Origin: CAJXMH01 sp040220135
GTDB taxonomy: Bacteria > Bacteroidota > Bacteroidia > Flavobacteriales_E > Vicingaceae
Reading direction: 5' to 3'
Length of the DNA stretch: 64,000 nt
Assembly (NCBI GenBank): GCA_040220135.1
Contig: JAVJTT010000006.1
Coordinates: forward strand, 124,001 to 188,000
Shown here piece after piece: positions 52,295 to 61,254 of the stretch (the first letter of the stretch is position 1; every line of letters starts with the position of its first letter). Under the pieces are notes generated by a model. That model saw only the letters and a list, made by a program, of their open reading frames with translations, was not told the origin of the DNA and made no database searches. The position numbers and the translations under genes were made by a program.

Positions 52295-52688
52295 TCTTTA
52301 CCAAACTGCCGTTTTCCTCAAACTCAACCTTGTCAGATAGGCTTTTCATGATAAAAATACCTCTACCGTCAGGTTTGTCTATATTGTCGGGGTGCGTTGG
52401 GTCAGGTATTTTATTGTAGTCAAACCCTTGTCCCTGATCTTTAACAGAAAACACAATGGCTTTATCTGAAAACTCAAAAGACAAATCAATAAATTTTGAG
52501 GCATCTAGCTGATTTCCATGCTTAATCGCATTATTAACAGCCTCCGAAAGAGATACCAAAATATTTCCATATTGATCTTCTGGTATGTTGAAAGACACTT
52601 TTAAGTCGTCTATTAATTGTTCTACTTTGGCTAAGGATTCAATAGCTGAAGGTAGTTGGTGTTTTTGAATTTGCTCACTTGAAGTCAT
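52278..52688 (-). CDS. RsbW/SpoIIAB-like GHKL ATPase (anti-sigma regulatory type)
   Basis: The 136-residue single-domain protein has the GHKL ATP-binding motifs: N box LSEAVNNAIKHGN, G1 KDQGQGFD, and G2 GRGIFIMKSLSD. It lacks a membrane segment or phosphoacceptor histidine. Such proteins phosphorylate STAS partners or hold sigma factors, as in partner-switching systems. Its 3' end overlaps ybeY, and its ATG overlaps the DUF4175 stop by four bases, so the three are translationally coupled. A partner sigma factor or STAS gene is not in the neighbourhood. The SpoIIE-type phosphatase at 1063 is a possible distant partner. Confidence 0.87.
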   Translation of the reverse strand: MTSSEQIQKHQLPSAIESLAKVEQLIDDLKVSFNIPEDQYGNILVSLSEAVNNAIKHGNQLDASKFIDLSFEFSDKAIVFSVKDQGQGFDYNKIPDPTHPDNIDKPDGRGIFIMKSLSDKVEFEENGSLVKIEFQR

Positions 52689-55600
52689 GGTTGCAACTGG
52701 TTAAAGTAGTCCGTCACTTTGTTCTTATAAAACTGATTAAATGTTGGAGGTAAGGTTCTCAACAACTCAATTTCTTTTTCTTTTCGCCTATTATACTCAA
52801 AAAACTCATCTGGGTTACGAGAAAAATTGTCGTTAAACTCTCTTGCCTCGCGTTTAGGGTCTTTTTCTCTTTCTCTTTCTGCTTTTTCCGACTGTAAAAG
52901 CCGCGTCAAAATCTCTTGTTGTCGAAGAATTGTTTCATTAGAAATCCGCTTGTTTACAAGGTCTGTTTCATTTTCCTCCATTAGCTCTCCTATTTTTTCT
53001 AGGCTCCCACCGCCACCGCCTTCACTTTTCCCTATTTGATCTTGCATTTCCTTTAGCGCCTTTCTTATAGCGGCTTGCTTGGCGGCCATTTGAGCCAATT
53101 GTTTACTCATTCCTCCTTTGCCTTTCCCTTCTTTTTTTCCAGGCATTTTACCATCTTGCATCGACTTTTTTAGCCCTTCCATTTGTTTTTGAAGTTGCTG
53201 TTGCATTTTTTTCAAACCTCCCATAGAAGGCTTCCCACCGGGTTTGCTACCAGGTTTTTTACATTGACTTTTGCTTTGCATTTGGGACTGCATTTGCTTT
53301 TGCATGCTTTGCACAGCTTCATCTAGCATTAGCGCTAAGTTATTAATCGAGGTCATGGCCAACTGCTGCCTTGAGTTAGCAAGTGGAGTCTTGCGTTCTC
53401 CTAATAGCTCAACGGCTTTCTCCATATTTCTTTTTATAGAAGACATTTCTCTGTTGACAATAGGGGCTAGTTGAATCACCCTTTTGCTCAATGCAAAAAG
53501 GGAGTCTTCAATAACTTTAGAGTCATCTTGCAGCTTGTTTTGTTCTTGCGCTAAACTAACATACTGTGGGTCTGTTCGGTCTATCTTCTTAAGCTTCTGC
53601 ATCACATTCTCTTGCTCAAAAGAAAGGGTAATTAAATTGTCCAATAAGGAGCGTAGGTCTTCTAAGTTTTCTGCTTGACTTCCGGCTTGCATTTGCATTT
53701 GTAAGCCTTCTAGTTTTTCAGAAAGTTCTTCCATTCCTTCCTGTGCCTCATCTTGACTATCAGAGGCATCCTTTTTCTTATTTTCTCCGAGGCTTTCAGC
53801 CGTTTCTTTCATGTCCTCTTTAATTTGGTCTTCCAGTTTATCGGTTTTTTCCATCTCAAAAGGTTGTTCTAACTCTTGGTTTTTCTTTTTCAGATCATCT
53901 AGATCCTTTTCTAGGTCGTCAAAGTCAGCGTTCAGTTTTTCTTGTTCTCTTTTTAGCTCTTTTGAATCGGTCTTTTTTTCTTCGGTTTTTGTTTTTAAAT
54001 TGGCTTGGTCTTCTTTTAACTTCTCAAGTTTCTTTTGAGCATCTTGAAGCTGCTTCTCAAGTTCTAATTGTTTAAAGAGCTCAAGGTTTCGATCAAGTTC
54101 TTTCTCCATATCTTCATTGCTCATTTCCATCTTTTCGAGTTCATCTTGTAGCTTTTTTTCGTCCATTTCTTCCATTAAGCGGTTCATTTCATCCATCAGT
54201 TTTTTCATTTCTTCACTCATCACCTTCTCAAACAAGTCTTCAATTTGCTTTTGCTTTTCTAGCATTTCTTCGCTCATGGGCTCGTGTTCATTTTGTAGCC
54301 TGTTTTTCTGTTTGTTCTCCTTGTTCAACTCAGACATGTTCTGCTTTAACTGATTCTGCTTTTTCATCAGTTCTTCCAATTGTTTTTTCTCTTGGAAACC
54401 AAGCTTTTTCTTGCTTAGCATTTTCTCTTTAATTGACTCTAAATCTCGCTTAATTTCACGGCTTAGCTTAATGTTTTCTTTGAGCTTTTCTTTGATTTTT
54501 TGATTGCTTTTTTCTTCTTTTTCTTTCAGCTCTTTACTGCTTGGTGCTTTGTAGGTCATTAAAGGGGTGCGACTGGCTTTAGAGCCATTTACTCCGTCAT
54601 TGTCCCAAACCTCAAAATAAAACTTGAGTTGATCGCCTGCTTTTAAGTCATAATCGCTAAGGTTAATTTGGTGATAAAAGTCAGTTTGTGTGAGATTTTT
54701 ATTGATGGGAATTTGAGTTTGATGAAATTCAGTTTCTTTTTGCTCGGGCTTTTCAACATAAAAAGCTAAGCGACTGAAGCCATAATCGTCCTTAATCATG
54801 CCTTTGAAGTAGATCATACTAGGGTTTAGGGAGTCTTTTCTGCTGTCAACTTCAATGCTTGGTCGTAAGTCAGGGATTACTTCTAATTGGTAAAATAAAG
54901 TGTCCTCATGATTTAAAAACTCATTGCCATTACTAAAACCATAAAGGCCACTTTTGAAAAAGCGGTTTTCATATACAAATTGATTTTCTGCCGTTTGCAA
55001 GCAAAGAAATGAGGAGTCTTGCCAATAAAAGTTAAGTTCACTAGTGTAATCAGTTATAAACTTCCACTTTATTAAAGTTCCTTGTGGAACACTGAGGTCA
55101 CCTCTATTTTCTATTGTTTGGTCTCTCTTGCTAATGTAGCTAGGGTAATTCAGTTCAATTTGGAAAGAAGTCATTAAAGGTTTAGGCAACACTTTTAGGG
55201 TGTATATCTTAGAATCAAACTCCCCATCGGTCAATTCAAAGTCAACATCTTTGCTCATGTTTTTAAAGACAAATTGAAACTGATTGGTTTCTGTCTTTCG
55301 CATCAAGTAAGACTGTCCTTTAAACTTTACTTTTAGTTGATTGGGAATGCTCTTGCCCTCTAGCCTAACTTTAAGTTTATAGTCATCATTCTTAAATGTC
55401 TGTAGTTTTTCATTGCTTATTTCAATGCTGTATGGTGCTAAAGGAACAAACTCTCGGTCGTGGGCAACAAGCCTATTGGTGCTTTCAGAAAGAACCTGAG
55501 GTGAGAAGTAAACAATAGCCAAAATAACTACCGTTGGAGGAATGGCATACTTCAAGTACTTCTTGTTTTCCCCTAAGTTGATTGCCAGATGAAAGGGGAT

Positions 55601-56023
55601 GGGCTTTAAAGCATCGATTTTTTGATTAATGCTTGCTTCTATAAGGTTTGAGCTTTCTGTTTCTGAAGTTGACTTAAGCTGTAAAACATTGTAAAGTTTG
55701 TCATCTACATCGGCAAAGTGTTTTCCAATAATTTGAGAAGCTTTTTCATGCGAAATTCTCTTACCTAGCGATGCAATTTTGCTTAATGGAAGTAAGACAA
55801 AGGTGGCGAAAACTGCGCCCAAACTTAAAAGTGAACCGTAAAAAAGCCAAGTCCTGACTTGAGAGTTAAATTGACCAATGTACTCAAGCACACTTACAAT
55901 GAGGAAAAGCAATAAGGCTAAACTTATAAACCATAAGCCTCCTCGAATCAGTTTATTCAGATAGTATTTTCTGATAAACTCATCTAATTTTTTAACCAAT
56001 AAACTGTAATTACTATTGCTCAT
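52685..56023 (-). CDS. DUF4175-family large membrane protein with coiled coil
   Basis: The protein has 1112 residues. Two N-terminal membrane helices (about 30-50 and 58-80) and a third near 155-172 precede a beta-sandwich region at about 175-500 with several Ig-like strands (PYSIEISNEKLQTF, SFQIELNYPSYISKRD). From about 510 to 760 runs an extreme Glu/Lys coiled coil; then a glutamine and methionine-rich stretch (QMQSQMQSKSQCKKPGSKPG) and a Gly-rich segment follow before a conserved C-terminus ending FNQFYKNKVTDYFNQL. DUF4175 is largely Bacteroidota-restricted with unknown role. The layout suggests an envelope scaffold with a regulatory output through the coupled GHKL ATPase gene. Confidence 0.88.
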   Translation of the reverse strand: MSNSNYSLLVKKLDEFIRKYYLNKLIRGGLWFISLALLLFLIVSVLEYIGQFNSQVRTWLFYGSLLSLGAVFATFVLLPLSKIASLGKRISHEKASQIIGKHFADVDDKLYNVLQLKSTSETESSNLIEASINQKIDALKPIPFHLAINLGENKKYLKYAIPPTVVILAIVYFSPQVLSESTNRLVAHDREFVPLAPYSIEISNEKLQTFKNDDYKLKVRLEGKSIPNQLKVKFKGQSYLMRKTETNQFQFVFKNMSKDVDFELTDGEFDSKIYTLKVLPKPLMTSFQIELNYPSYISKRDQTIENRGDLSVPQGTLIKWKFITDYTSELNFYWQDSSFLCLQTAENQFVYENRFFKSGLYGFSNGNEFLNHEDTLFYQLEVIPDLRPSIEVDSRKDSLNPSMIYFKGMIKDDYGFSRLAFYVEKPEQKETEFHQTQIPINKNLTQTDFYHQINLSDYDLKAGDQLKFYFEVWDNDGVNGSKASRTPLMTYKAPSSKELKEKEEKSNQKIKEKLKENIKLSREIKRDLESIKEKMLSKKKLGFQEKKQLEELMKKQNQLKQNMSELNKENKQKNRLQNEHEPMSEEMLEKQKQIEDLFEKVMSEEMKKLMDEMNRLMEEMDEKKLQDELEKMEMSNEDMEKELDRNLELFKQLELEKQLQDAQKKLEKLKEDQANLKTKTEEKKTDSKELKREQEKLNADFDDLEKDLDDLKKKNQELEQPFEMEKTDKLEDQIKEDMKETAESLGENKKKDASDSQDEAQEGMEELSEKLEGLQMQMQAGSQAENLEDLRSLLDNLITLSFEQENVMQKLKKIDRTDPQYVSLAQEQNKLQDDSKVIEDSLFALSKRVIQLAPIVNREMSSIKRNMEKAVELLGERKTPLANSRQQLAMTSINNLALMLDEAVQSMQKQMQSQMQSKSQCKKPGSKPGGKPSMGGLKKMQQQLQKQMEGLKKSMQDGKMPGKKEGKGKGGMSKQLAQMAAKQAAIRKALKEMQDQIGKSEGGGGGSLEKIGELMEENETDLVNKRISNETILRQQEILTRLLQSEKAEREREKDPKREAREFNDNFSRNPDEFFEYNRRKEKEIELLRTLPPTFNQFYKNKVTDYFNQLQP

Positions 56024-56061
56024 AAAGCGATCCTCTACACCAAAAATATGGAAAGATGAAT

Positions 56062-56976
56062 TTACTTAAAATTTAGCTTTTGAAAACGAACTAAGTTACC
56101 CAAACTTAAAGCAACTTCTTTCGAAGAACGCAGTCCCAGTTGAGAAAGTTCAAAACCCGAAGGAAACCCTTTAACCGATTGCACCATTTTTTCTAATTCG
56201 TGTAAAGAAATTTTAGGTGAGTATGTATTTAAGATAAGAAAGGAGCTTTGTTCGTACATAATAGTGGCAAGGTCTTGCAGCAAAGGAAGCAAGTCTTCTT
56301 CTAGTTTCCACCTTTCTTTTTTTGCTCCGTAACCAAATGCCGGAGGATCTAATATAATACCATGGTATTTTTCACCTCTCCGAACAGCTTTCTTAACATA
56401 CTTTCGAGCATCTTCTAAAATCCACCGAATGTTATCAATTTGGTTGATCTTGGCGTTTTCTCTTCCCCAATTTAAAACTTGTTTAACTGAGTCAATATTG
56501 GTCACTTTGGCCCCAGATGCAGCACATACTAAACTTGCAGCCCCTGTATAAGCAAAGAGGTTTAACACCTTTTTATCGCCCTTAATTTTTCTTAGGTTTT
56601 CTTGAATGTAATGCCAATTTGCAGCCTGTTCTGGAAATAGGCCAATATGTTTAAATGCGGTCAACTCTAATTTAAACTGTAAGGAAACCGCCTCAACTTG
56701 GTAGTTAATGTTCCAACTTTTTTGAGGACTTCCATTAGCTCGCCACTCCCCCTTCTTACCCTTTTTTTCATAAAAATACCAGTCTGCTTTTTCCCATTCA
56801 ACTTGGGGTAGTTTTGGCGTCCACTTGGCTTCAATCTCTGGCCTGTTTAGAATATTTGTTCCAAAACGTTCTAATTTTCTTTGGTTCCCACAATCTATTA
56901 ATTCGTAGTCTAAACCAAGCGTATTAGAAACAAAAGATGTTGTTGAGGAGCTGGTCTTATGGATTTGAGGATGCAT
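56062..56976 (-). CDS. RlmI-like SAM-dependent methyltransferase
   Basis: From ATG 56976 the protein has 304 residues; the longer form needs TTG. It lacks the N-terminal PUA domain of full RlmI. The core has HIGLFPEQAANWHYIQ, KVLNLFAYTGAASLVCAASGAKVTNIDSVKQVLNWGRENA (motifs I-II), then WILEDARKYVKKAVRRGEKYHGIILDPPAFGYG with the DPPAFG catalytic motif. Relatives methylate C5 of 23S rRNA cytosines or similar targets, so an RNA substrate is likely but not proven. It is divergent from gltX over 69 bases. Confidence 0.86.
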   Translation of the reverse strand: MHPQIHKTSSSTTSFVSNTLGLDYELIDCGNQRKLERFGTNILNRPEIEAKWTPKLPQVEWEKADWYFYEKKGKKGEWRANGSPQKSWNINYQVEAVSLQFKLELTAFKHIGLFPEQAANWHYIQENLRKIKGDKKVLNLFAYTGAASLVCAASGAKVTNIDSVKQVLNWGRENAKINQIDNIRWILEDARKYVKKAVRRGEKYHGIILDPPAFGYGAKKERWKLEEDLLPLLQDLATIMYEQSSFLILNTYSPKISLHELEKMVQSVKGFPSGFELSQLGLRSSKEVALSLGNLVRFQKLNFK

Positions 56977-57014
56977 TAACTGCAAACTTAGGGAAAAGAA
57001 ACAGGTAGAAGTTT

Positions 57015-57022
57015 TACCTTTG
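57015..57022 (+). promoter_or_regulatory. gltX promoter -7 box
   Basis: TACCTTTG is an exact TAnnTTTG box, 23 bases before the gltX ATG at 57046. This implies a leader of about 17 bases. The -33 element is not clear. Confidence 0.5.
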
Positions 57023-57045
57023 CCTTCCCAAATGAAAATTCAAAT

Positions 57046-58584
57046 ATGGATCGAAAAGTACGTTTAAGATTTGCTCCAAGTCCCACCGGCCCATTGCACA
57101 TGGGTGGAGTTAGAACAGCCTTGTATAACTATCTCTTTGCCAAGAAACACGGAGGAGACTTTATCTTAAGGATAGAAGACACTGATCAAACTCGCTATGT
57201 GGAAGGTGCAGAAGAATACATTGCTGAATCTTTGAAGTGGTGCGGTATTATCCCTAACGAAGGGCAAGGGTATGGAGGAGATTGCGGTCCTTACCGTCAG
57301 TCAGAAAGAAAAGAGCAAGACCTTTACCGTAAATATGCCATGCAATTGGTGGAAGAAGGGAAAGCCTATTATGCTTTTGATTCGGCTGAAGACTTGGAGC
57401 AAATGCGCGAAAATTTGAAAAAGGCCGGCGTTGCTGCTCCTCAGTATAACGCCATTACCAGAGAGCGTATGCAAAATTCACTTTCTTTACCTCAAGAAGA
57501 GGTAGAGAAGCGTTTGGCTAACGGAGACCCTTATGTGATTCGAATTAAGATTCCAAGGAATGAGGAAGTAAAGTTTAAAGACATGGTTCGCGGCTGGGTT
57601 GTCGTACATACTTCAAACCTAGACGACAAAGTGTTATTTAAGGCAGATGGAATGCCCACTTATCACTTAGCCAATATTGTAGATGATCACTTAATGGAAA
57701 TAACCCATGTGATTAGAGGAGAAGAGTGGTTACCATCAGCGCCTTTGCATGTTTTAATGTATGAGGCTTTTGGTTGGGAAGATACCAGACCTGATTTTGC
57801 TCACTTACCATTGTTGCTAAAACCGAATGGTAACGGTAAACTCAGCAAAAGAGATGGTGACAAACTTGGCTTTCCGGTTTTTCCATTAGAATGGAAAGAT
57901 CCAAAAAGCGGAGAAATTTCTTCCGGTTATCGAGAAAAGGGATATTTCCCAGGCGCATTTTTGAACATCTTAGCCTTTTTAGGTTGGAACCCGGGAACCA
58001 ATCAAGAGATTTTTAGTTTGGAAGAGTTGATCGAAGCATTTTCGATTGAGCGAGTAGGTAAGGCAGGTGCTAAGTACGATCCGGAAAAAGCCCGTTGGTT
58101 TAATCAGCAGTATTTAAGAGCCAAAGACGATAAAGTGATTGCCGAAGAACTAATGAAGTTCGAAGAGTCTAAGGCTATCATTGGCGATAAAGATTTAGAT
58201 TATTTGGCTGCAGTTTGTGGTTTAATGAAAGAGCGGGCTACTTTTTTAAAGGATATTCCGAAAGAAGGCAACTACTTCTTTGCTGCGCCTGCTGAGTACG
58301 ATGAGAAGACTGTGAAGAAAAAGTGGAAAGAGGGAAGCGCTGAATTAATGACAGAATGGAAAAGTCGATTATCAGAACTTGAAAGCTTTGACGAAGAAGA
58401 GGTAGAAAAAGAGTTTAAAGCATTTTTGGAAGAGAAAGAGTTAGGGATTGGCCGAGTATTGCCCCTGTTCAGAGTTTTGTTAACCGGTGAAGGAATGGGC
58501 CCTAGCATGTTTGCCATAGCTGCTTTACTCGGGAAAAATGAATCACTACAACGCATTGAATCGGGGATTGAGAAGTTAGGATGA
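57046..58584 (+). CDS. gltX: Glutamyl-tRNA synthetase
   Basis: The 512-residue class I enzyme has the HIGH-equivalent motif RFAPSPTGPLHMGGVRTALYN (about 7-27) and the KMSKS-equivalent KLSKRDGDKLGF near 265-276. Zinc-site cysteines are not obvious. The C-terminal anticodon domain is complete, ending with LPLFRVLLTGEGMGPSMFAIAALLGK. It charges tRNA-Glu, and with GatCAB (gatA at 41687) probably also tRNA-Gln. folB overlaps its stop by four bases. Confidence 0.97.
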   Translation: MDRKVRLRFAPSPTGPLHMGGVRTALYNYLFAKKHGGDFILRIEDTDQTRYVEGAEEYIAESLKWCGIIPNEGQGYGGDCGPYRQSERKEQDLYRKYAMQLVEEGKAYYAFDSAEDLEQMRENLKKAGVAAPQYNAITRERMQNSLSLPQEEVEKRLANGDPYVIRIKIPRNEEVKFKDMVRGWVVVHTSNLDDKVLFKADGMPTYHLANIVDDHLMEITHVIRGEEWLPSAPLHVLMYEAFGWEDTRPDFAHLPLLLKPNGNGKLSKRDGDKLGFPVFPLEWKDPKSGEISSGYREKGYFPGAFLNILAFLGWNPGTNQEIFSLEELIEAFSIERVGKAGAKYDPEKARWFNQQYLRAKDDKVIAEELMKFEESKAIIGDKDLDYLAAVCGLMKERATFLKDIPKEGNYFFAAPAEYDEKTVKKKWKEGSAELMTEWKSRLSELESFDEEEVEKEFKAFLEEKELGIGRVLPLFRVLLTGEGMGPSMFAIAALLGKNESLQRIESGIEKLG

Positions 58585-58934
58585 AACATCAAGTTAGCTT
58601 AGAAAATGCTGCCTTTCACGCTAAGCATGGTCTTTTTGAAGAGGAAAATGTAATTGGTGGGAGGTTTGAAGTGACTGTTCATTTGCAAACTAACTTTGAG
58701 CAAGCCAGTAAGTTCGACGACTTGCATGGAACCATTAACTATGCTGCGGTTTACGACTTGATTAAAGAAGAAGTAGATCGACCATCTAAGTTAATTGAAA
58801 ACTTGGCTCAACGGATTGTAGATCGAATCAAAGCAGAATTTAAAAAAGTGGAAGGCATTCATCTAAAAGTAAGTAAGTGTAACCCCCCAATCTCGGGAGA
58901 AGTGGAGCGGGTGAGTGTGATTATCGAAGAGTAA
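58581..58934 (+). CDS. folB: Dihydroneopterin aldolase
   Basis: The 117-residue protein has the complete T-fold: VSLENAAFHAKHGLFEEENVIGGRFEVTVHLQTN, DLHGTINYAAVYDLIKEEVDRPSKLIENLAQRIVDRI, and the closing strand IHLKVSKCNPPISGEVERVSVII. The catalytic Lys (VSKCNPP) and the Glu in FEEE are present. It cleaves dihydroneopterin to 6-hydroxymethyl-dihydropterin in folate synthesis. It is coupled to gltX by an ATGA overlap. pabA, another folate gene, lies 2.3 kb downstream. Confidence 0.94.
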   Translation: MKHQVSLENAAFHAKHGLFEEENVIGGRFEVTVHLQTNFEQASKFDDLHGTINYAAVYDLIKEEVDRPSKLIENLAQRIVDRIKAEFKKVEGIHLKVSKCNPPISGEVERVSVIIEE

Positions 58935-59004
58935 AAGAAAAGGATCTCTTAGATGATGCAACTTCTCATTTAACTTGAATGTCTTTTTTTATAATGGTTT
59001 TGCA

Positions 59005-60732
59005 ATGAAAGGGTTAATTACTTTCCTAGGGTACTTTTTTTTCATCTCACTAACTTCCTCTTTTTCACAATCAGTAAAAACTATTGAAGGTACTATTTTG
59101 GACTCCACTCGAGGAGAGCAATTGAGTTTTGCCACTGTATACAATTTAAGCACCAATAAAGCGACTATAACAAATAGCGAGGGATATTTTGAACTTGAGC
59201 TGAGTAGTTGGCAGGATACAGTAACTGTTTCATATGTCGGATATAAAAGTGACACGCTTCGGCTTTTAAGTAGCTTAAACCGCTATCTAATAAAGTTGAA
59301 ACCTAGTTCGGTAAAACTTGAGATGATTACCGTTATACCTAAAGAATACCGTTTTATTCACCAATTACTAGAAAGCTGCAAGGAGAAAAGAAGCAAAAAC
59401 AAAAAGACAATTAAGGCCTACTATCAACTAAAAAGTTACATTGAAAACAATCAAATTGAACTAGTTGAGGCTTTTTATAATGCAGATATTTATGGTTACG
59501 ACTTACTGGATTTAAAGCTTAAGAGTGGAAGGGTAGGGTTAAGGCACTACGAGAGTTCGTTTTTTGGCTCACTCGAAACTTCTAAACCTTTATATAAACA
59601 CAAGCTTTTCTTTTCATCTTCAAATTTTCCAACGAGCCCATTGGAATTAAGTGCCAAAAAAATGCAAAAGCGTTATTACTTAGAACTTGAAAAAGCCTAT
59701 GTTGACAACAACTTGGACTCTGTTTATGTAGCCTTCCTTTACCCTAAAAAGAAAAAGGGGAATTACTTTTCATCTAGAGTTTGGATTAATGCAAGTGATA
59801 CCAGCTTAATAAAAGTAGAGCTACAGGGTAATTCCTTAGATCTATTTCCTTTAAGTCCAATTTATCCGGATGATTACCTTAGTGATAAAAGCTTAAAAAT
59901 GACCAAAACTTTTAAAAAAGTAAATGGTGAAACATATTTTCAACACATTGATTTTCAATATAAGTTTAACTATCATAAAGAAGGGAAAGGCTCTTTTCCG
60001 GTAGAAACGAAGGCGGTGCTATTCACTTACGAGGAGAAAACTCCTTTTTTTATCCCTTTTTATGGAATTGATATTGCTGGCTTAACCGACTATCAAAAAA
60101 TGGCAGCCATTCCCTACAATGAATTTTTTTGGAAATACAATGATGAGTTAAAAATGAATGAGGAGCGTGACCATAATCAAGCTTTTATGAATGATGATAA
60201 TACTGTAAAAAGCTACAATTATTTAAAAAAACAGTCCAGTTTAAAAAGGCTTTTTGACAATCCGGTGAGAAATTGGTCAACTCAAAGATTAGCCTTTCGA
60301 GAGCTACCAAAGCAAATTGAGTACGAACCGAACCAAGCTCCCTACCAGCTTTCAGGAGGTGTGTTTTTGGATTATAACCAATACAAAGATTCTACACACA
60401 TTTTATCAAGCTCTTTATTTGATACCTTCAAAAGTTACTATTTGTTTCATCTTGACTATCAATCAAACTGTTATATCAACCTCTATTTTGATTTAATTGA
60501 AATGAAACGTAGAGCATTTTTTGAAAACTCACCACCCTTACAAACAGATGAAGATGTTAGAGGTCAATATCGAGAAATGCTTGTTCAAATGAAGAAAACT
60601 CAATTGCGATTCGATAGGGAAGTTGAAAGAGGAAGAAATCCTGAAGAAATTAGAAAGTGGAACACAATTATAAAATCCGCATTGAAGATTGATAATCTAT
60701 CTATTTTTGGATTGGAAGAAACGGAGAAGTAA
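59005..60732 (+). CDS. CarboxypepD_reg-like domain protein, outer-membrane associated
   Basis: From ATG 59005 the protein has 575 residues; the frame upstream offers only a TTG. A signal peptide (cleavage after SSFS) is followed by a carboxypeptidase-like regulatory domain at about 25-110 (TIEGTILDSTRGEQLSFATVYN, ATITNSEGYFELEL, VSYVGYKSDTL). The remaining 450 residues are a beta-rich region of unknown type, with recurring patterns such as VWINASDTSLIKVELQGN and ETYFQHIDFQYKFNYHKEG. In Bacteroidota this layout is common in proteins that act with TonB-type or surface systems. No TonB gene is near. Function unknown. Confidence 0.82.
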   Translation: MKGLITFLGYFFFISLTSSFSQSVKTIEGTILDSTRGEQLSFATVYNLSTNKATITNSEGYFELELSSWQDTVTVSYVGYKSDTLRLLSSLNRYLIKLKPSSVKLEMITVIPKEYRFIHQLLESCKEKRSKNKKTIKAYYQLKSYIENNQIELVEAFYNADIYGYDLLDLKLKSGRVGLRHYESSFFGSLETSKPLYKHKLFFSSSNFPTSPLELSAKKMQKRYYLELEKAYVDNNLDSVYVAFLYPKKKKGNYFSSRVWINASDTSLIKVELQGNSLDLFPLSPIYPDDYLSDKSLKMTKTFKKVNGETYFQHIDFQYKFNYHKEGKGSFPVETKAVLFTYEEKTPFFIPFYGIDIAGLTDYQKMAAIPYNEFFWKYNDELKMNEERDHNQAFMNDDNTVKSYNYLKKQSSLKRLFDNPVRNWSTQRLAFRELPKQIEYEPNQAPYQLSGGVFLDYNQYKDSTHILSSSLFDTFKSYYLFHLDYQSNCYINLYFDLIEMKRRAFFENSPPLQTDEDVRGQYREMLVQMKKTQLRFDREVERGRNPEEIRKWNTIIKSALKIDNLSIFGLEETEK

Positions 60733-60737
60733 AACCC

Positions 60738-60767
60738 TTGATATAGCAAAGCTTTTGCTTAATTTTG
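60738..60767 (+). promoter_or_regulatory. tRNA-Cys promoter
   Basis: TTG (60738-60740) and TAATTTTG (60760-60767) are separated by 19 bases, matching the Bacteroidota consensus in sequence and spacing. The tRNA starts 17 bases after the -7 box. Confidence 0.75.
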
Positions 60768-60783
60768 ACCTTCCTTTACAAAA

Positions 60784-60854
60784 GGTCTCGTGGCCGAGTG
60801 GCTAGGCAGTGGTCTGCAAAACCATCTACAGCGGTTCGAATCCGCTCGAGACCT
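60784..60854 (+). tRNA. tRNA-Cys (anticodon GCA)
   Basis: Seventy-one bases fold into a cloverleaf: acceptor GGTCTCG/CGAGACC with discriminator T, anticodon stem GTGGT/ACCAT (one G-T) and loop CTGCAAA with GCA. The T arm has GCGGTTCGAATCCGC. The U discriminator is a cysteine identity element. CCA is not encoded. Confidence 0.96.
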
Positions 60855-60974
60855 CAACCCAATAAAAAGCTCATCGAAAGATGGGCTTTTTATTTTCGCT
60901 AAAGTGTTGAGCTTGCTCAAAAACGTATAGCGAAAATAAAAAAAGCGCTCTCAGCGCTCTTTTTATTGGGTTGA
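60854..60974. repeat. Nested inverted-repeat region after tRNA-Cys (includes its terminator)
   Basis: A 16-bp perfect inverted repeat (TCAACCCAATAAAAAG at 60854-60869, its complement at 60959-60974) encloses smaller ones. The first inner stem (60864-60875 with 60880-60891, loop GAAA, then TATTTT) is the tRNA terminator. Next comes TATTTTCGCTA/TAGCGAAAATA at 60891-60901 and 60928-60938, with TTGAGC/GCTCAA inside at 60907-60920. Last is AGCGCT/AGCGCT at 60944-60958. The outer and first inner stems share bases, so they are mutually exclusive. Confidence 0.8.
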
Positions 60975-61242
60975 AGCACCATTAATCGACTAAGGATGTG
61001 CGAAGCCAATCCACTTAAAGCTTGCTTTAAAGTGAAACTTTTGAAAACAAAAAGAAGCACAAAGTGCTGTTTCAAAAGCATTGCCTGCCCGCCGAAACAA
61101 AGTGAAGATGGGAAACACCATTTATCGAAAGTCGGATGCCCGAAAGGAATCTTTTTTAAATATGAAATTAGAAAGCAAAAAGCTGAAACTTATATTCGTC
61201 TATTTCTAACTTAAAGTACTTCTAACATCTAACTTCGTACTT
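60975..61242. other. Non-coding spacer with further hairpins
   Basis: No convincing gene was seen. A hairpin at 61012-61034 pairs CACTTAAAGC with GCTTTAAAGTG (one bulge). A second at 61038-61078 pairs CTTTTGAAAAC with GTTTCAAAAG and encloses AGCAC-AAA-GTGCT. The 72-codon open frame here lacks domain features and runs through these hairpins. The stretch resembles degenerate dispersed repeat DNA. Confidence 0.5.
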
Positions 61243-61250
61243 TACCTTTG
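61243..61250 (+). promoter_or_regulatory. pabA promoter -7 box, possibly leaderless
   Basis: TACCTTTG is an exact TAnnTTTG box that ends only four bases before the ATG at 61255. The start point expected about seven bases after the box would fall on or just past the ATG, so the mRNA may be leaderless, or a different start codon is used. Confidence 0.45.
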
Positions 61251-61254
61251 CTTC

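Noticed and set aside
53271..54353. Several serine-rich open frames antisense to the DUF4175 gene
   Set aside because: Glu/Lys coiled-coil codons read as Ser/Phe on the other strand; these are composition shadows.
60996..61214. A 72-codon open frame downstream of tRNA-Cys
   Set aside because: It has no domain or signal sequence, runs through two hairpins and looks like translated repeat DNA.
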